Shown in pieces: positions 27,078-35,823 of a stretch of 64,000 nucleotides of DNA (position 1 is the stretch's first letter; each line of letters opens with the position of its first letter). The notes under the pieces are model-generated. The model was not told the origin of the DNA and searched no databases. It worked only from the letters and a program-made list of their open reading frames with translations. The DNA lies in NCBI GenBank assembly GCA_028343155.1, contig JAOLXX010000015.1, positions 1 to 64,000 of the forward strand. Direction: 5' to 3'. The position numbers and the translations under genes were made by a program. Source of the stretch: Polaribacter sp. GTDB taxonomy: Bacteria; Bacteroidota; Bacteroidia; Flavobacteriales; Flavobacteriaceae.

Positions 27078-28007
27078 ATGAAGTTGATAAAATTACTTTT
27101 AATAATTATTATTACAGAAACACTTTTTAGTTCTTGTAGATCCGAAAATGAAGTTCCCTTTATAGACATCGTTTCTGAATACGATTTATGGTATGTAGAT
27201 TATCACAGAACTAGAGGAAACGGAGATATTCCATACATTTCTAGAGCCTTTACACTTTCTTTTTTAGATGGCATATTGTATGCAAACAACAATATTGTGG
27301 CTATTGGAAATAGAGGAGATGGTCTTGGAATAGATTTAGGGACCTACACTACTTTTAATGAGATATTAGAAACCGACCACGATTCAGAGGGTGCAAATGA
27401 CTTTGAAATTACTGTAATTTCTCGTAATGAAATCAAAATCTATAATTACAGACAAAACGTAAGTTACTATTTAATTGGATATCAAGTGAACCAATTTGAT
27501 TACGATAAATTGTTTTATGAAAATATAGAATACTTTTTACAAGAGTATGTTGCTTGGGAAAAAGTGTCAATAGCAGGTGGAATTCCAAATGCCTTTGATG
27601 ATGAAAATTATTTAGAATTTACACCAGATCCTCAACAACAAACACCAACTTTCCAAAGCTCTATAGACAGTACTGGTAAAATATTAAGAAATATAACTTG
27701 GGATTATATTGGAGGATATGAAGTTTTTGACATCATAGATAATAAGGGACAAAATATAGAAGACATTAAAAGTATCGAACTTACTTATAAAGATGGTGAT
27801 ATTGAAGAATTTGAATTAAGCGTTATTAACGATGGAACCATATCCCTTTTCAATGTAAACTCAGAAACTACCTATAAATTTTCTGGAAAAGGGTTTATAC
27901 ACTACTTAAAAGGAGGAAAATCTAAAAAAGAAGCGGAAGATACTGTAAGGAATGCTAATAGAAAACGAACTAAAGTAACAAGAAAGATAAAAATGAGAAG
28001 AAAATAA
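27078..28007 (+). CDS. Lipoprotein of unknown function
   Basis: I do not recognise the family. The 309-residue product has a lipoprotein signal (KLLLIIIITETLFSSCRS), so it should be anchored by a lipidated Cys near residue 20. The mature part is rich in aromatic, Asp, Asn and Gly residues and looks like a beta-rich extracytoplasmic domain. The last 30 residues are highly basic (RKRTKVTRKIKMRRK), which is unusual for an exported lipoprotein and could bind polyanions. It stands alone between two terminators behind a sigma54-like promoter. Confidence 0.75.
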   Translation: MKLIKLLLIIIITETLFSSCRSENEVPFIDIVSEYDLWYVDYHRTRGNGDIPYISRAFTLSFLDGILYANNNIVAIGNRGDGLGIDLGTYTTFNEILETDHDSEGANDFEITVISRNEIKIYNYRQNVSYYLIGYQVNQFDYDKLFYENIEYFLQEYVAWEKVSIAGGIPNAFDDENYLEFTPDPQQQTPTFQSSIDSTGKILRNITWDYIGGYEVFDIIDNKGQNIEDIKSIELTYKDGDIEEFELSVINDGTISLFNVNSETTYKFSGKGFIHYLKGGKSKKEAEDTVRNANRKRTKVTRKIKMRRK

Positions 28008-28083
28008 GACAAGAAGAAATTTAAAATAAAGTTTGGTTAGTTCATTTTTAATTGGTTATTATCTCAATAACTAATTAAAAAGA

Positions 28084-28113
28084 AAATCACTCCGAAAGGA
28101 GTGGTTTTTTATT
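28084..28113 (+). terminator. Terminator of the 27 kb lipoprotein gene
   Basis: Stem CACTCC-GAAA-GGAGTG followed by GTTTTTT, about 80 bases after the stop. It could also serve the converging kinase gene. Confidence 0.82.
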
Positions 28114-28147
28114 TGTACAACTTAATAAAACAGCTTTTTTTTAAAAC

Positions 28148-28333
28148 TTATATATTAGAAAATGCTTTTTTAAGCACTTCCAATGAAAAAGGTTTTTGTA
28201 AAACAATATCAATACCCTTTTCCTTTTTAACAGACTCCTCTACTTCCCACCCAGAAACAACAATAATTTTTATAGCATCTCCAAACTTTTTTCTAATTGC
28301 ATCGATCAACTCCCATCCGTTCATTTCTGGCAT
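28148..28333 (-). pseudogene. Displaced C-terminal half of the receiver domain
   Basis: This segment continues the hybrid kinase gene in another frame: MPEMNGWELIDAIRKKFG, then IIVVSGWE with the conserved Ser/Thr-type position and LQKPFSLEVL with the conserved Lys-Pro of response regulators. The upstream frame reads CDIVLQTLVCQK where CDIVITDLGMPEMNG is expected; restoring a single A at about 28344-28352 rejoins them. The phospho-accepting Asp codon lies at 28341-28343, just outside the kinase frame. It is not an independent gene. Confidence 0.85.
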
Positions 28334-30483
28334 ACCAAGGTCTGTAATACAATATCACAAGGGTTGCTTTCTAGATACGATAACCCCATCTTTCCGCTGT
28401 TTACAACAGTAATTTTATGACCAATAGATTTGACCAATGTATCAACTAATTTTGTGATGATCAGATCGTCATCTACCCACAAAACGTTTAAGGAATCGTT
28501 ACTTTTACTTTGATTAATTACCATTGGTTGCGCTACTTCTTGTTTCACGAATGGAAAAACAATTTCAAAGGTAGTTCCTTTTCCCACTTCAGAAGACAGT
28601 ACCCTGATATCTCCTTGGTGACGATTTATAATACGATAAGCGCCACTCATCCCTAAACCTCTTCCTAATTCAAAACCTTTTGTACTAAAAAAGGGTTCAA
28701 ATACTTTTTCTTTATTCACTTCCGTCATTCCAACACCAGAATCAGTAAAAGTTGCAAATATACCTGCTTTTTTTACACCTGTTTTTATAGAAAGTTTCCC
28801 TCCTTCTGGCATTGCTTCAATACTGTTCTTAATTAAATTATAAACAGCTATCTTTAATTCCCCTCTATTGCAACGAATTCTCGGAATCTCTTTAAAATCG
28901 GATTGAATCGTTATGCTCCACCCCTCTTTTTCTTTATTATCTTTCCAAAGGGGACGAGTCTGTTTCAAACTGTTTTTAATCAGCTCATTAAAATCAATCA
29001 ATTCAACACTGCTATCTGGAGATGCTATATTCCCAAACTTTTGCAATGCAACAACCCTACCAGCGATATCGCTGATAATAGATTCAATATTTTGTAACCC
29101 TATTTGGGTAGAATCTGACAACTCATTTTGAAGTTTAATGACCTCCATATTCCCGACCATTGCTTGCAGTGAATTGTTGAAATCGTGGGCAATAGAAGAT
29201 GACATTTCCCCAATGGCATTCAGTCTTTCGTGCTTCACAAGCTCTCTCTCAAAAATTTTTTGTGCGGTAATATCTTGGTCTACCCCTTGTAATATCATTA
29301 CCTTATCTTCAGTATTAAAAGTAGATTCAATACTAGATTTTATAATTTTCAACTCCCCTTCTGGGGTATAAATTCGAAATTCAATAGTAAAGAAAGATAT
29401 TGAATCTATCGCTTTATTAATTGTAGAAGTAACTAATTCGACATCATCTGGATGAATTTGTTTGATGACATCTTCATATTCAGGAGTTCCTTTTACTGGG
29501 TCAAAACCCCAGATAGTATACATCTTAGAAGAAATATTTATTTTTTGAGTTTCAGGTACAAACATCCAACTTCCAAAATTTACTAATTGCTGGGTTTTAT
29601 TATTTGTCTTTACGATTTCCTTTAACTTTAATTTAAGAACCTCTTTGTGTTTTTCATCCTTTTTGTGCTTGGTAACATCTTGGTAGGAAATACCCACTCT
29701 ATCTTTGGAAAATTTCCAAGCAGTTATAGAATAATACTCATCATATTCAGCGTTATATCCATCAAAAGTTATAGGTAAACCCGTTTTGAGAACATTCTCA
29801 AAGGAGAACAACCAAGATTCTTGGATAGTTTCAAAAATGGAAGATATTTTTTTATTGATTAACTTTATTTTGGATTTGCCAAAAAAATCAGCAAACGTCT
29901 GGTTTATGTCACGGATGTATAAATCGATTGGTTTACCGTCCTTGTCATAAATAAGCTCTACAATCTCTACCATTCCATTCAAAGAATCAAAAAAATGTGT
30001 TTGTGCCTCTTTTTTTTCTTTATTCAATTTTTCTTCAAGCCTCTTTTTTTCGCTAATATCATGAATAATAACAGCCACAGAATCTTCCTGAGCCTTACAA
30101 ACATAAAATTGAAAATACTTATCAAATTCTGCTTCATATTTCTCAAAATTTTTAGGGGCTCCTGTTTTAATAACCTCATGTGATAGATACATCCAATCAT
30201 CATTTATAACGATAAAGACTTCTTTTACTCGTTTCCCAACAAGTTCCTCTCGTGTTTTAGACACTACCTTTTCAAATGCAGAATTTACATCCCTGATATA
30301 AAAATCAAATGGATTTTGAGCAGCATCGTAAATAAGCTCGAGAACTATATGAGGATGAAACATCTTACTAAGAATACTATTTCCTAAAACATCACTTCTT
30401 AAAGAATTTTCTTTATGAAGCACTTCAAGTTTATGAATCTGATTTTCTAATTCCTGATAGGTAGGTTTTTTGGTTGAATCCAT
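28321..30483 (-). CDS. PAS-domain hybrid histidine kinase, receiver frameshifted
   Basis: Soluble sensor kinase of 720 residues without membrane segments. A short coiled-coil start (ENQIHKLEVLHKEN) leads into three PAS-like domains, two of which share the pattern DFYIRDVNSAFEKV / DLYIRDINQTFADF, with a third of PAS_3 type near 310-410. The dimerisation helix has the phospho-accepting His433 in AHDFNNSLQA. The ATPase domain shows the N-box (LIKNSIEAMPEGG), FTDSGVGM and GRGLGMSGAYRI. A receiver domain begins near residue 660 (VLWVDDDLIITKL) but is cut by a frameshift before its phospho-acceptor Asp. The kinase core looks intact; phosphorelay through the receiver would be lost. Confidence 0.87.
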   Translation of the reverse strand: MDSTKKPTYQELENQIHKLEVLHKENSLRSDVLGNSILSKMFHPHIVLELIYDAAQNPFDFYIRDVNSAFEKVVSKTREELVGKRVKEVFIVINDDWMYLSHEVIKTGAPKNFEKYEAEFDKYFQFYVCKAQEDSVAVIIHDISEKKRLEEKLNKEKKEAQTHFFDSLNGMVEIVELIYDKDGKPIDLYIRDINQTFADFFGKSKIKLINKKISSIFETIQESWLFSFENVLKTGLPITFDGYNAEYDEYYSITAWKFSKDRVGISYQDVTKHKKDEKHKEVLKLKLKEIVKTNNKTQQLVNFGSWMFVPETQKINISSKMYTIWGFDPVKGTPEYEDVIKQIHPDDVELVTSTINKAIDSISFFTIEFRIYTPEGELKIIKSSIESTFNTEDKVMILQGVDQDITAQKIFERELVKHERLNAIGEMSSSIAHDFNNSLQAMVGNMEVIKLQNELSDSTQIGLQNIESIISDIAGRVVALQKFGNIASPDSSVELIDFNELIKNSLKQTRPLWKDNKEKEGWSITIQSDFKEIPRIRCNRGELKIAVYNLIKNSIEAMPEGGKLSIKTGVKKAGIFATFTDSGVGMTEVNKEKVFEPFFSTKGFELGRGLGMSGAYRIINRHQGDIRVLSSEVGKGTTFEIVFPFVKQEVAQPMVINQSKSNDSLNVLWVDDDLIITKLVDTLVKSIGHKITVVNSGKMGLSYLESNPCDIVLQTLVCQK

Positions 30484-30771
30484 TGTTTTTATAAGAAATT
30501 AGCGATCATTAGAGTGACACCTAACAATCTTTATGTTTAGCCTTTATTACAAAACATTAAATTAAATTAGTTTATTTTTCATAAAATCAAGCACTAAACA
30601 AACACTAATTTAAAAAAAACAGCAACAGTAGTTACTTGCAGCCTTTTGTCTATGGGGTTTTGTGAAATTATCTAAATTTATTACCTACTTTTATTTTGTC
30701 TGAGCTTAGTGAATTATTATACCCCCTGGTATTGTTTTTAGTAAAGAGTCTAAAACCCTAGAAAACAGCAC

Positions 30772-32313
30772 TTATAAGTCAAACTTAATTCCCTGTGCTA
30801 AAGGCAATTCATCAGAATAATTTACAGTATTTGTTTGTCTTCTCATGTACACCTTCCATGCATCAGATCCCGCTTCACGTCCACCACCAGTTTCCTTTTC
30901 ACCACCAAAAGCCCCCCCAATTTCTGCCCCTGAAGTACCAATATTTACGTTTGCAATACCACAATCTGAACCTGCATACGACAAGAATTTTTCTGCTTCT
31001 TTCATTTCATTGGTCATAATTGCAGAGGATAAACCCTGTGTAACACCATTCTGTTTTTCGATTGCATTCTCTATCTCTCCAACATATTTTATGAGATATA
31101 AAATAGGCGCAAATGTTTCTTCTTGTACAATTTGAAAATGGTTTTCCGCTTCAATAATTGCAGGTTTCACGTAGCAACCAGATTCATAACCTTCTCCCTC
31201 TAAAAGGCCTCCTTCAACTAAAACATTTCCTCCAGCAGCTATTGCTTGTTCAATGGCAGTTAAATAATTACATACGGCAGCTTGATCTATTAAAGGCCCC
31301 ACATGATTTGTTTCATCTAAAGGATTACCAATTTTAATTTGCTTGTAGGCACCAACAATTGCATCTCTTACTTTTGCGTACACCGCTTCGTGAATAATTA
31401 TTCTTCTTGTAGAAGTACAACGTTGTCCACAGGTACCTACCGCACCAAAAACAGCTGCAGGAACCACCACTTTTAAATCAGCAGACGGTGTGATGACAAG
31501 TGCATTGTTACCTCCTAATTCCAATAAAGACTTTCCAAAACGTTGGGCAACAGTTGTGCCAACGATTCTTCCCATTTTTGTAGATCCTGTTGCAGAAACT
31601 AACGGAATTCTAGAATCTTTAGTCATCATTTCACCAACCTTATAATCACCGTTGATAATACAAGAAATTCCTTCAGGCAAGTTATTTTCTTTCAAAATAC
31701 CGGCAATAATATGCTGACAAGCAACAGCACATAAAGGTGTTTTTTCTGAAGCTTTCCAAACACAAACATCACCACAAATCCATGCTAAAGCAGTGTTCCA
31801 AGCCCAAACAGCTACAGGAAAATTAAACGCCGAAATGATCCCAACTACTCCGATTGGGTGCCATTGTTCTCTCATTAGATGTCCTGGGCGTTCAGAAGGA
31901 ATTGTTTGTCCGTTTAACTGTCTGGATAATCCAACAGCAAAATCACAAATATCAATCATTTCTTGTACTTCACCATAGCCCTCTTGTAAGGATTTACCCA
32001 TTTCATAAGAAACTAATTGACCAAGGGCTCCTTTCTTTTGTCTCAATTTATTTCCAAACTGACGGACAATTTCGCCTCTTTTTGGAGCAGGTATATTTCT
32101 AAATGATATAAACGCTTTTGAGGCTATTTCCATCACTTTTTCATAGTCTTCTTTAGTAGTCGCTTTCACTTTACCAATTAGCTTACCATCAACCGGAGAA
32201 TAACTTTCTATGATTTCTCCATTAGAAAAATGATTAGAACCTGTAGCAGTTCCATTATTTAAGTCTTTTAAACCGAGTTCTTGTAGGGCTTTTTTAATTC
32301 CAAAATCTGTCAT
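30772..32313 (-). CDS. Aldehyde dehydrogenase, ALDH7 (aminoadipate-semialdehyde) type
   Basis: NAD-dependent aldehyde dehydrogenase, 513 residues. The catalytic Cys is in GTCGQRCTSTRR and the general base Glu in LELGGNNA. The C-terminal motif GGGREAGSDAWKVYMRR is typical of ALDH7 (antiquitin), which oxidises alpha-aminoadipate semialdehyde in lysine breakdown; other small aldehydes are also accepted. No other lysine-degradation gene is nearby. Monocistronic between the kinase and the LuxE-like gene. Confidence 0.9.
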   Translation of the reverse strand: MTDFGIKKALQELGLKDLNNGTATGSNHFSNGEIIESYSPVDGKLIGKVKATTKEDYEKVMEIASKAFISFRNIPAPKRGEIVRQFGNKLRQKKGALGQLVSYEMGKSLQEGYGEVQEMIDICDFAVGLSRQLNGQTIPSERPGHLMREQWHPIGVVGIISAFNFPVAVWAWNTALAWICGDVCVWKASEKTPLCAVACQHIIAGILKENNLPEGISCIINGDYKVGEMMTKDSRIPLVSATGSTKMGRIVGTTVAQRFGKSLLELGGNNALVITPSADLKVVVPAAVFGAVGTCGQRCTSTRRIIIHEAVYAKVRDAIVGAYKQIKIGNPLDETNHVGPLIDQAAVCNYLTAIEQAIAAGGNVLVEGGLLEGEGYESGCYVKPAIIEAENHFQIVQEETFAPILYLIKYVGEIENAIEKQNGVTQGLSSAIMTNEMKEAEKFLSYAGSDCGIANVNIGTSGAEIGGAFGGEKETGGGREAGSDAWKVYMRRQTNTVNYSDELPLAQGIKFDL

Positions 32314-32464
32314 TTTAGGATACTGTTTTGTTGGTTAAACTAGAAAAACGAATTTAAACATAATTTTTCCGACCGATTCATTTATCAATGCTAAAAGGTA
32401 TTGGAATTGAAAATTCTTTTCACACAAGATGCAAAAAATTTAAAAAGGTTGCGTTAAATAATTC

Positions 32465-32472
32465 TATTTTTG
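32465..32472 (+). promoter_or_regulatory. -7 promoter box for the LuxE-like gene
   Basis: TATTTTTG matches TAnnTTTG; the ATG at 32482 follows 9 bases later. This excludes the TTG at 32470, which is part of the box. Confidence 0.5.
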
Positions 32473-32481
32473 CAAAAGCAG

Positions 32482-33456
32482 ATGCAAAACAATATTTTCA
32501 ACATACAAACGCCAGAAGATTTTCAGCAAGTTGCTTTAGCTGTTTTTAAACATCAATTTAAAAATAATAAAGTATACCGCTCTTTTTGCGATTTGCTATA
32601 CGTACATCCTTCTGATGTAAGTACCCTTGAAGAAATTCCGTTTTTACCAATTCAGTTTTTTAAAAGTAAAAAAATACTTTCTTCTTTGGAGGAAGTGAAA
32701 GAAACCTTTACCAGTTCTGGTACAACAGGCAACCTAACAAGTAAGCACTTTGTAACAGATATCAACCTCTACAGAGAAAGTTACCAAAAAGGATTTGCTC
32801 ATTTTTATGGAAACCTTGAAGACTATGTTGTTTTGGCTTTATTGCCAAATTATTTAGAAAGAAAGGGTTCTTCTTTGGTTTATATGGTGGAAGATTTTAT
32901 CCAAAAAACTAAAAATCCGGAAAGTGGGTTTTACCTCAATAACATCGAAGAATTAGCCAAAAAACTAACAGCATTAGACCTCAAAGGACAAAAGACGCTT
33001 TTAATTGGTGTTTCTTTCGCTTTGTTGGATGTTACTGAAATGCAACAATTCAACCTAAAAAACACCCTAATTATGGAAACTGGTGGCATGAAAGGTAGAA
33101 GAAAAGAGCTGGTTAGAGAAGAATTACATCAGCTTTTACAAGATGGATTTGGAGTGAATAAAATTCACTCAGAATATGGAATGACAGAATTATTGAGTCA
33201 AGGATATTCTAATGGGAATGGGATTTTTGAAACGCCTCCCTGGATGAAAGTTCTAACCCGAGATACAGAAGATGCTTTAACCATTCAAAAAGCTGGAAAA
33301 ACTGGCGGCATCAATGTGATTGATCTAGCCAATTACAATTCGTGTTCATTTATTGCGACGCAAGATTTGGGTAAAGTTCACAAAAAGGGAACCTTCGAAA
33401 TTATTGGTCGTTTTGACAATTCAGACATTAGAGGCTGTAATTTGATGGTTTTGTAA
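32482..33456 (+). CDS. LuxE-like acyl-protein synthetase / adenylate-forming enzyme
   Basis: Adenylate-forming enzyme of the LuxE/acyl-protein synthetase family, 324 residues. The phosphate-binding loop of the ANL superfamily is TSSGTTGN, and EYGMTELLSQGY matches the adenine-binding YGxTE motif. No bioluminescence genes are nearby. In Flavobacteria these proteins occur singly, and an acyl or aryl acid substrate is assumed but not known. The transcript probably starts within a few bases of the ATG. Confidence 0.8.
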   Translation: MQNNIFNIQTPEDFQQVALAVFKHQFKNNKVYRSFCDLLYVHPSDVSTLEEIPFLPIQFFKSKKILSSLEEVKETFTSSGTTGNLTSKHFVTDINLYRESYQKGFAHFYGNLEDYVVLALLPNYLERKGSSLVYMVEDFIQKTKNPESGFYLNNIEELAKKLTALDLKGQKTLLIGVSFALLDVTEMQQFNLKNTLIMETGGMKGRRKELVREELHQLLQDGFGVNKIHSEYGMTELLSQGYSNGNGIFETPPWMKVLTRDTEDALTIQKAGKTGGINVIDLANYNSCSFIATQDLGKVHKKGTFEIIGRFDNSDIRGCNLMVL

Positions 33457-33465
33457 AATAAAAAG

Positions 33466-34626
33466 TTAGTACTTCTTTTTTAGACCAATTAACGTAATAC
33501 AAAAAGCGATGCTTATTAGGGTCGCTAAAAAAACATAACTCATCACTAAATTGCTTAAGCTAGAGATGGTTCCTAATAATACAGGTCCCACTAAAAAGCC
33601 AACAAAACCAATTCCTGAAACAATAGAGATGGCTAGAGAAGTATCTATTTCTTTATTTTTGCCTGCTATTCTGTATATTTCTGGTACAATAACGGAAAGT
33701 CCAAAACCTAAAAATCCAAAACCTAAAACACTTAAATACAAGCTGGAAGTAATAATGAAGAAATAAGCAATAAGCGATACGAGAGTTGCATATAATATGA
33801 TTTTTTTAGAGCCTATTTTTTGACTAAATCCATCCCCTAAAAAACGACCTATAGTCATTGTTAAAGAGAAAATAATAAAACCAAAACCAGCTTCACTTTG
33901 AGAAACATTCACGACTTCAAAAAGAAATAAATTACTCCAATGTTCAACAGCGCCCTCATTAAATAAAATGATAAAAGCGATTATAGAAATTGCGAATAAA
34001 GGTTTTATGTTTTTAAAAAAAGACGCATTTTTCTTTGATTTCTCCAACTCTAATCCTTTTAACTCTTCATAATTTTTAGACAATAATAAGCTCGTGAGTA
34101 TAACAAAAAAAGAGATTCCTAGCATGTGAATTTTTGGATTTGAAAAATGACTGATATAGATACTCCCAATTCCTGCGCCAATAAAACCTCCCAAACTAAA
34201 AAAACCGTGAGCCGCAGACATAAAATGTTGGCGTGTTGTTTTTTCTATTTGAGAGGTTAATGCATTTAATGAAATATCCGTAAATCCTGAAAAAAGGCCA
34301 ATCAATAATAAGGCTCCACATAATAAAAAATAATCAGTTGCTATTAGTGGGAGGTTATAGACAATCGCTAATAAAATAATTCCTATTTTGGTTGACTTAC
34401 CTACCCCTATTTTTCTGTTTATTTTGGGAACAAAGGGAATAGAAATTAACAAACCTAAAGCAGAGAAAAATAAGGCAAAACCTATTTGAGCGTCGTCTAG
34501 ATTGAATTTTAATTTAATAAAAGGAATGTAAAGAATCCATGTCCCTATTAAAATATTGATTGATGAAAAAACCCAAGAAGGCGCAAAATAAGATATATTG
34601 GAAAGAATTAAACGTAATGATTTCAT
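33466..34626 (-). CDS. MFS transporter
   Basis: Major facilitator superfamily permease, 386 residues with about twelve hydrophobic segments. The pattern GFALFFSALGLLISIPFVPKINRKIG is the helix 2-3 loop region typical of MFS sugar or drug-type carriers, and the two halves repeat around a central loop at about 190-205. Substrate cannot be told. It lies 40 bases downstream of thiL on the same strand and may be co-transcribed. Confidence 0.85.
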   Translation of the reverse strand: MKSLRLILSNISYFAPSWVFSSINILIGTWILYIPFIKLKFNLDDAQIGFALFFSALGLLISIPFVPKINRKIGVGKSTKIGIILLAIVYNLPLIATDYFLLCGALLLIGLFSGFTDISLNALTSQIEKTTRQHFMSAAHGFFSLGGFIGAGIGSIYISHFSNPKIHMLGISFFVILTSLLLSKNYEELKGLELEKSKKNASFFKNIKPLFAISIIAFIILFNEGAVEHWSNLFLFEVVNVSQSEAGFGFIIFSLTMTIGRFLGDGFSQKIGSKKIILYATLVSLIAYFFIITSSLYLSVLGFGFLGFGLSVIVPEIYRIAGKNKEIDTSLAISIVSGIGFVGFLVGPVLLGTISSLSNLVMSYVFLATLISIAFCITLIGLKKKY

Positions 34627-34666
34627 TAAAAAATATGTTTTTTAGAAATAAAAGTTTTACTTTCTT

Positions 34667-35719
34667 TTATGATTTTTCACTGATAGCATTCCAACCTTGC
34701 GCTTTTAATTCAATTTCTTGGTTTGCTCTTGTTACTAAATTTAATCCTTGATTTTCTCTAGTAACATGCCCAATGATAGAAAAGTTAGGATTTCCCTTTA
34801 TTTTATCAAAATCAGCAATTGGCACCGTAAATAAAAGTTCATAATCTTCTCCGCCACTTAAAGCCACCATGGTAGAATCTAATTCGAATTCTTCACAGGC
34901 AGAAATTACTTGAGGGTCTAAAGGTAATTTATCTTCATACACCTTACATCCTACTTTACTCTGTGTACAAATATGAAAAAGCTCTGAGGAAAGTCCGTCA
35001 GAGATATCGATCATAGCAGTAGGTTTTACCTCCATTTCTTTTAATAAACCAGCAATATCTTTCCGAGCTTCAGGCTTTAATTGACGTTCAATTAAATAAG
35101 TATAACTATCTAAATCGGGTTGATTGTTTGGGTCCACTTTAAAAACTTGCTTCTCTCTTTCTAAAACTTGTAGTCCTAAATATGCCGCACCTAAATCGCC
35201 AGAAACAACAATTAAATCCGTTTCTTTTGCTCCATTTCTGTATACAACTTCCTCTTTTTCTGCTTTACCAATTGCGGTCACAGAAATTAAGATCCCTTTG
35301 TTAGATGATGTCGTATCTCCTCCAATTAAATCTACTTTATATGTTTCACAAGCAAGCTGAATTCCTGCATACAATTCTTCAATTGCTTCTAGAGGAAATC
35401 GATTTGAAACCGCAATAGAAACCGTAATTTGCTCAGCAATTCCATTCATTGCATACACATCTGATAAATTTACGACTACAGCTTTGTATCCTAAATGTTT
35501 CAGAGGCATATAACTCAGATCAAAATGCACCCCTTCAATTAACAAATCTGTAGTAACTAGTGTTTGTCTTTCGGAAGCATCTAAAACAGCAGCATCGTCT
35601 CCAATTGCTTTTACTGTGGATAAATTTTCTACCTTAAAATATTTTGTAATATGATTGATTAAACCAAACTCTCCAAGTTCAGCCAACGATGTTTTTTGTG
35701 TATTTTTATCTTCTAACAT
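34667..35719 (-). CDS. thiL: Thiamine-monophosphate kinase
   Basis: Phosphorylates thiamine monophosphate to the active diphosphate coenzyme. The 350-residue protein shows ThiL features: GEFGLINHITKYF, AIGDDAAVLD (nucleotide binding), TTDLLIEGVHFDL, the glycine-rich SGDLGAAYLG and DISDGLSSELFHI. The ATG at 35719 is placed 4 bases after a -7 box, so the longer frame to 35752 would include the promoter and is rejected. No other thi genes are nearby. Confidence 0.94.
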   Translation of the reverse strand: MLEDKNTQKTSLAELGEFGLINHITKYFKVENLSTVKAIGDDAAVLDASERQTLVTTDLLIEGVHFDLSYMPLKHLGYKAVVVNLSDVYAMNGIAEQITVSIAVSNRFPLEAIEELYAGIQLACETYKVDLIGGDTTSSNKGILISVTAIGKAEKEEVVYRNGAKETDLIVVSGDLGAAYLGLQVLEREKQVFKVDPNNQPDLDSYTYLIERQLKPEARKDIAGLLKEMEVKPTAMIDISDGLSSELFHICTQSKVGCKVYEDKLPLDPQVISACEEFELDSTMVALSGGEDYELLFTVPIADFDKIKGNPNFSIIGHVTRENQGLNLVTRANQEIELKAQGWNAISEKS

Positions 35720-35723
35720 CTTG

Positions 35724-35752
35724 CAAAGATAGGTACTTCTAAAAAAGGACAA
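35724..35752 (-). promoter_or_regulatory. Promoter of thiL
   Basis: On the minus strand, TTG (35752-35750), an 18-base spacer and TATCTTTG (35731-35724). The ATG follows almost at once, so the transcript is nearly leaderless. Confidence 0.6.
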
Positions 35753-35797
35753 AACTACTTTTACACCTATCTTTATTTATTTTAATTTTTTTAATAG

Positions 35798-35805
35798 TAT
35801 TTTTG
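35798..35805 (+). promoter_or_regulatory. -7 promoter box for the M1 peptidase gene
   Basis: TATTTTTG fits TAnnTTTG, 18 bases before the ATG at 35824; it also accounts for the spurious TTG start at 35803. Confidence 0.5.
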
Positions 35806-35823
35806 GTTGATATCCTTTTAATT

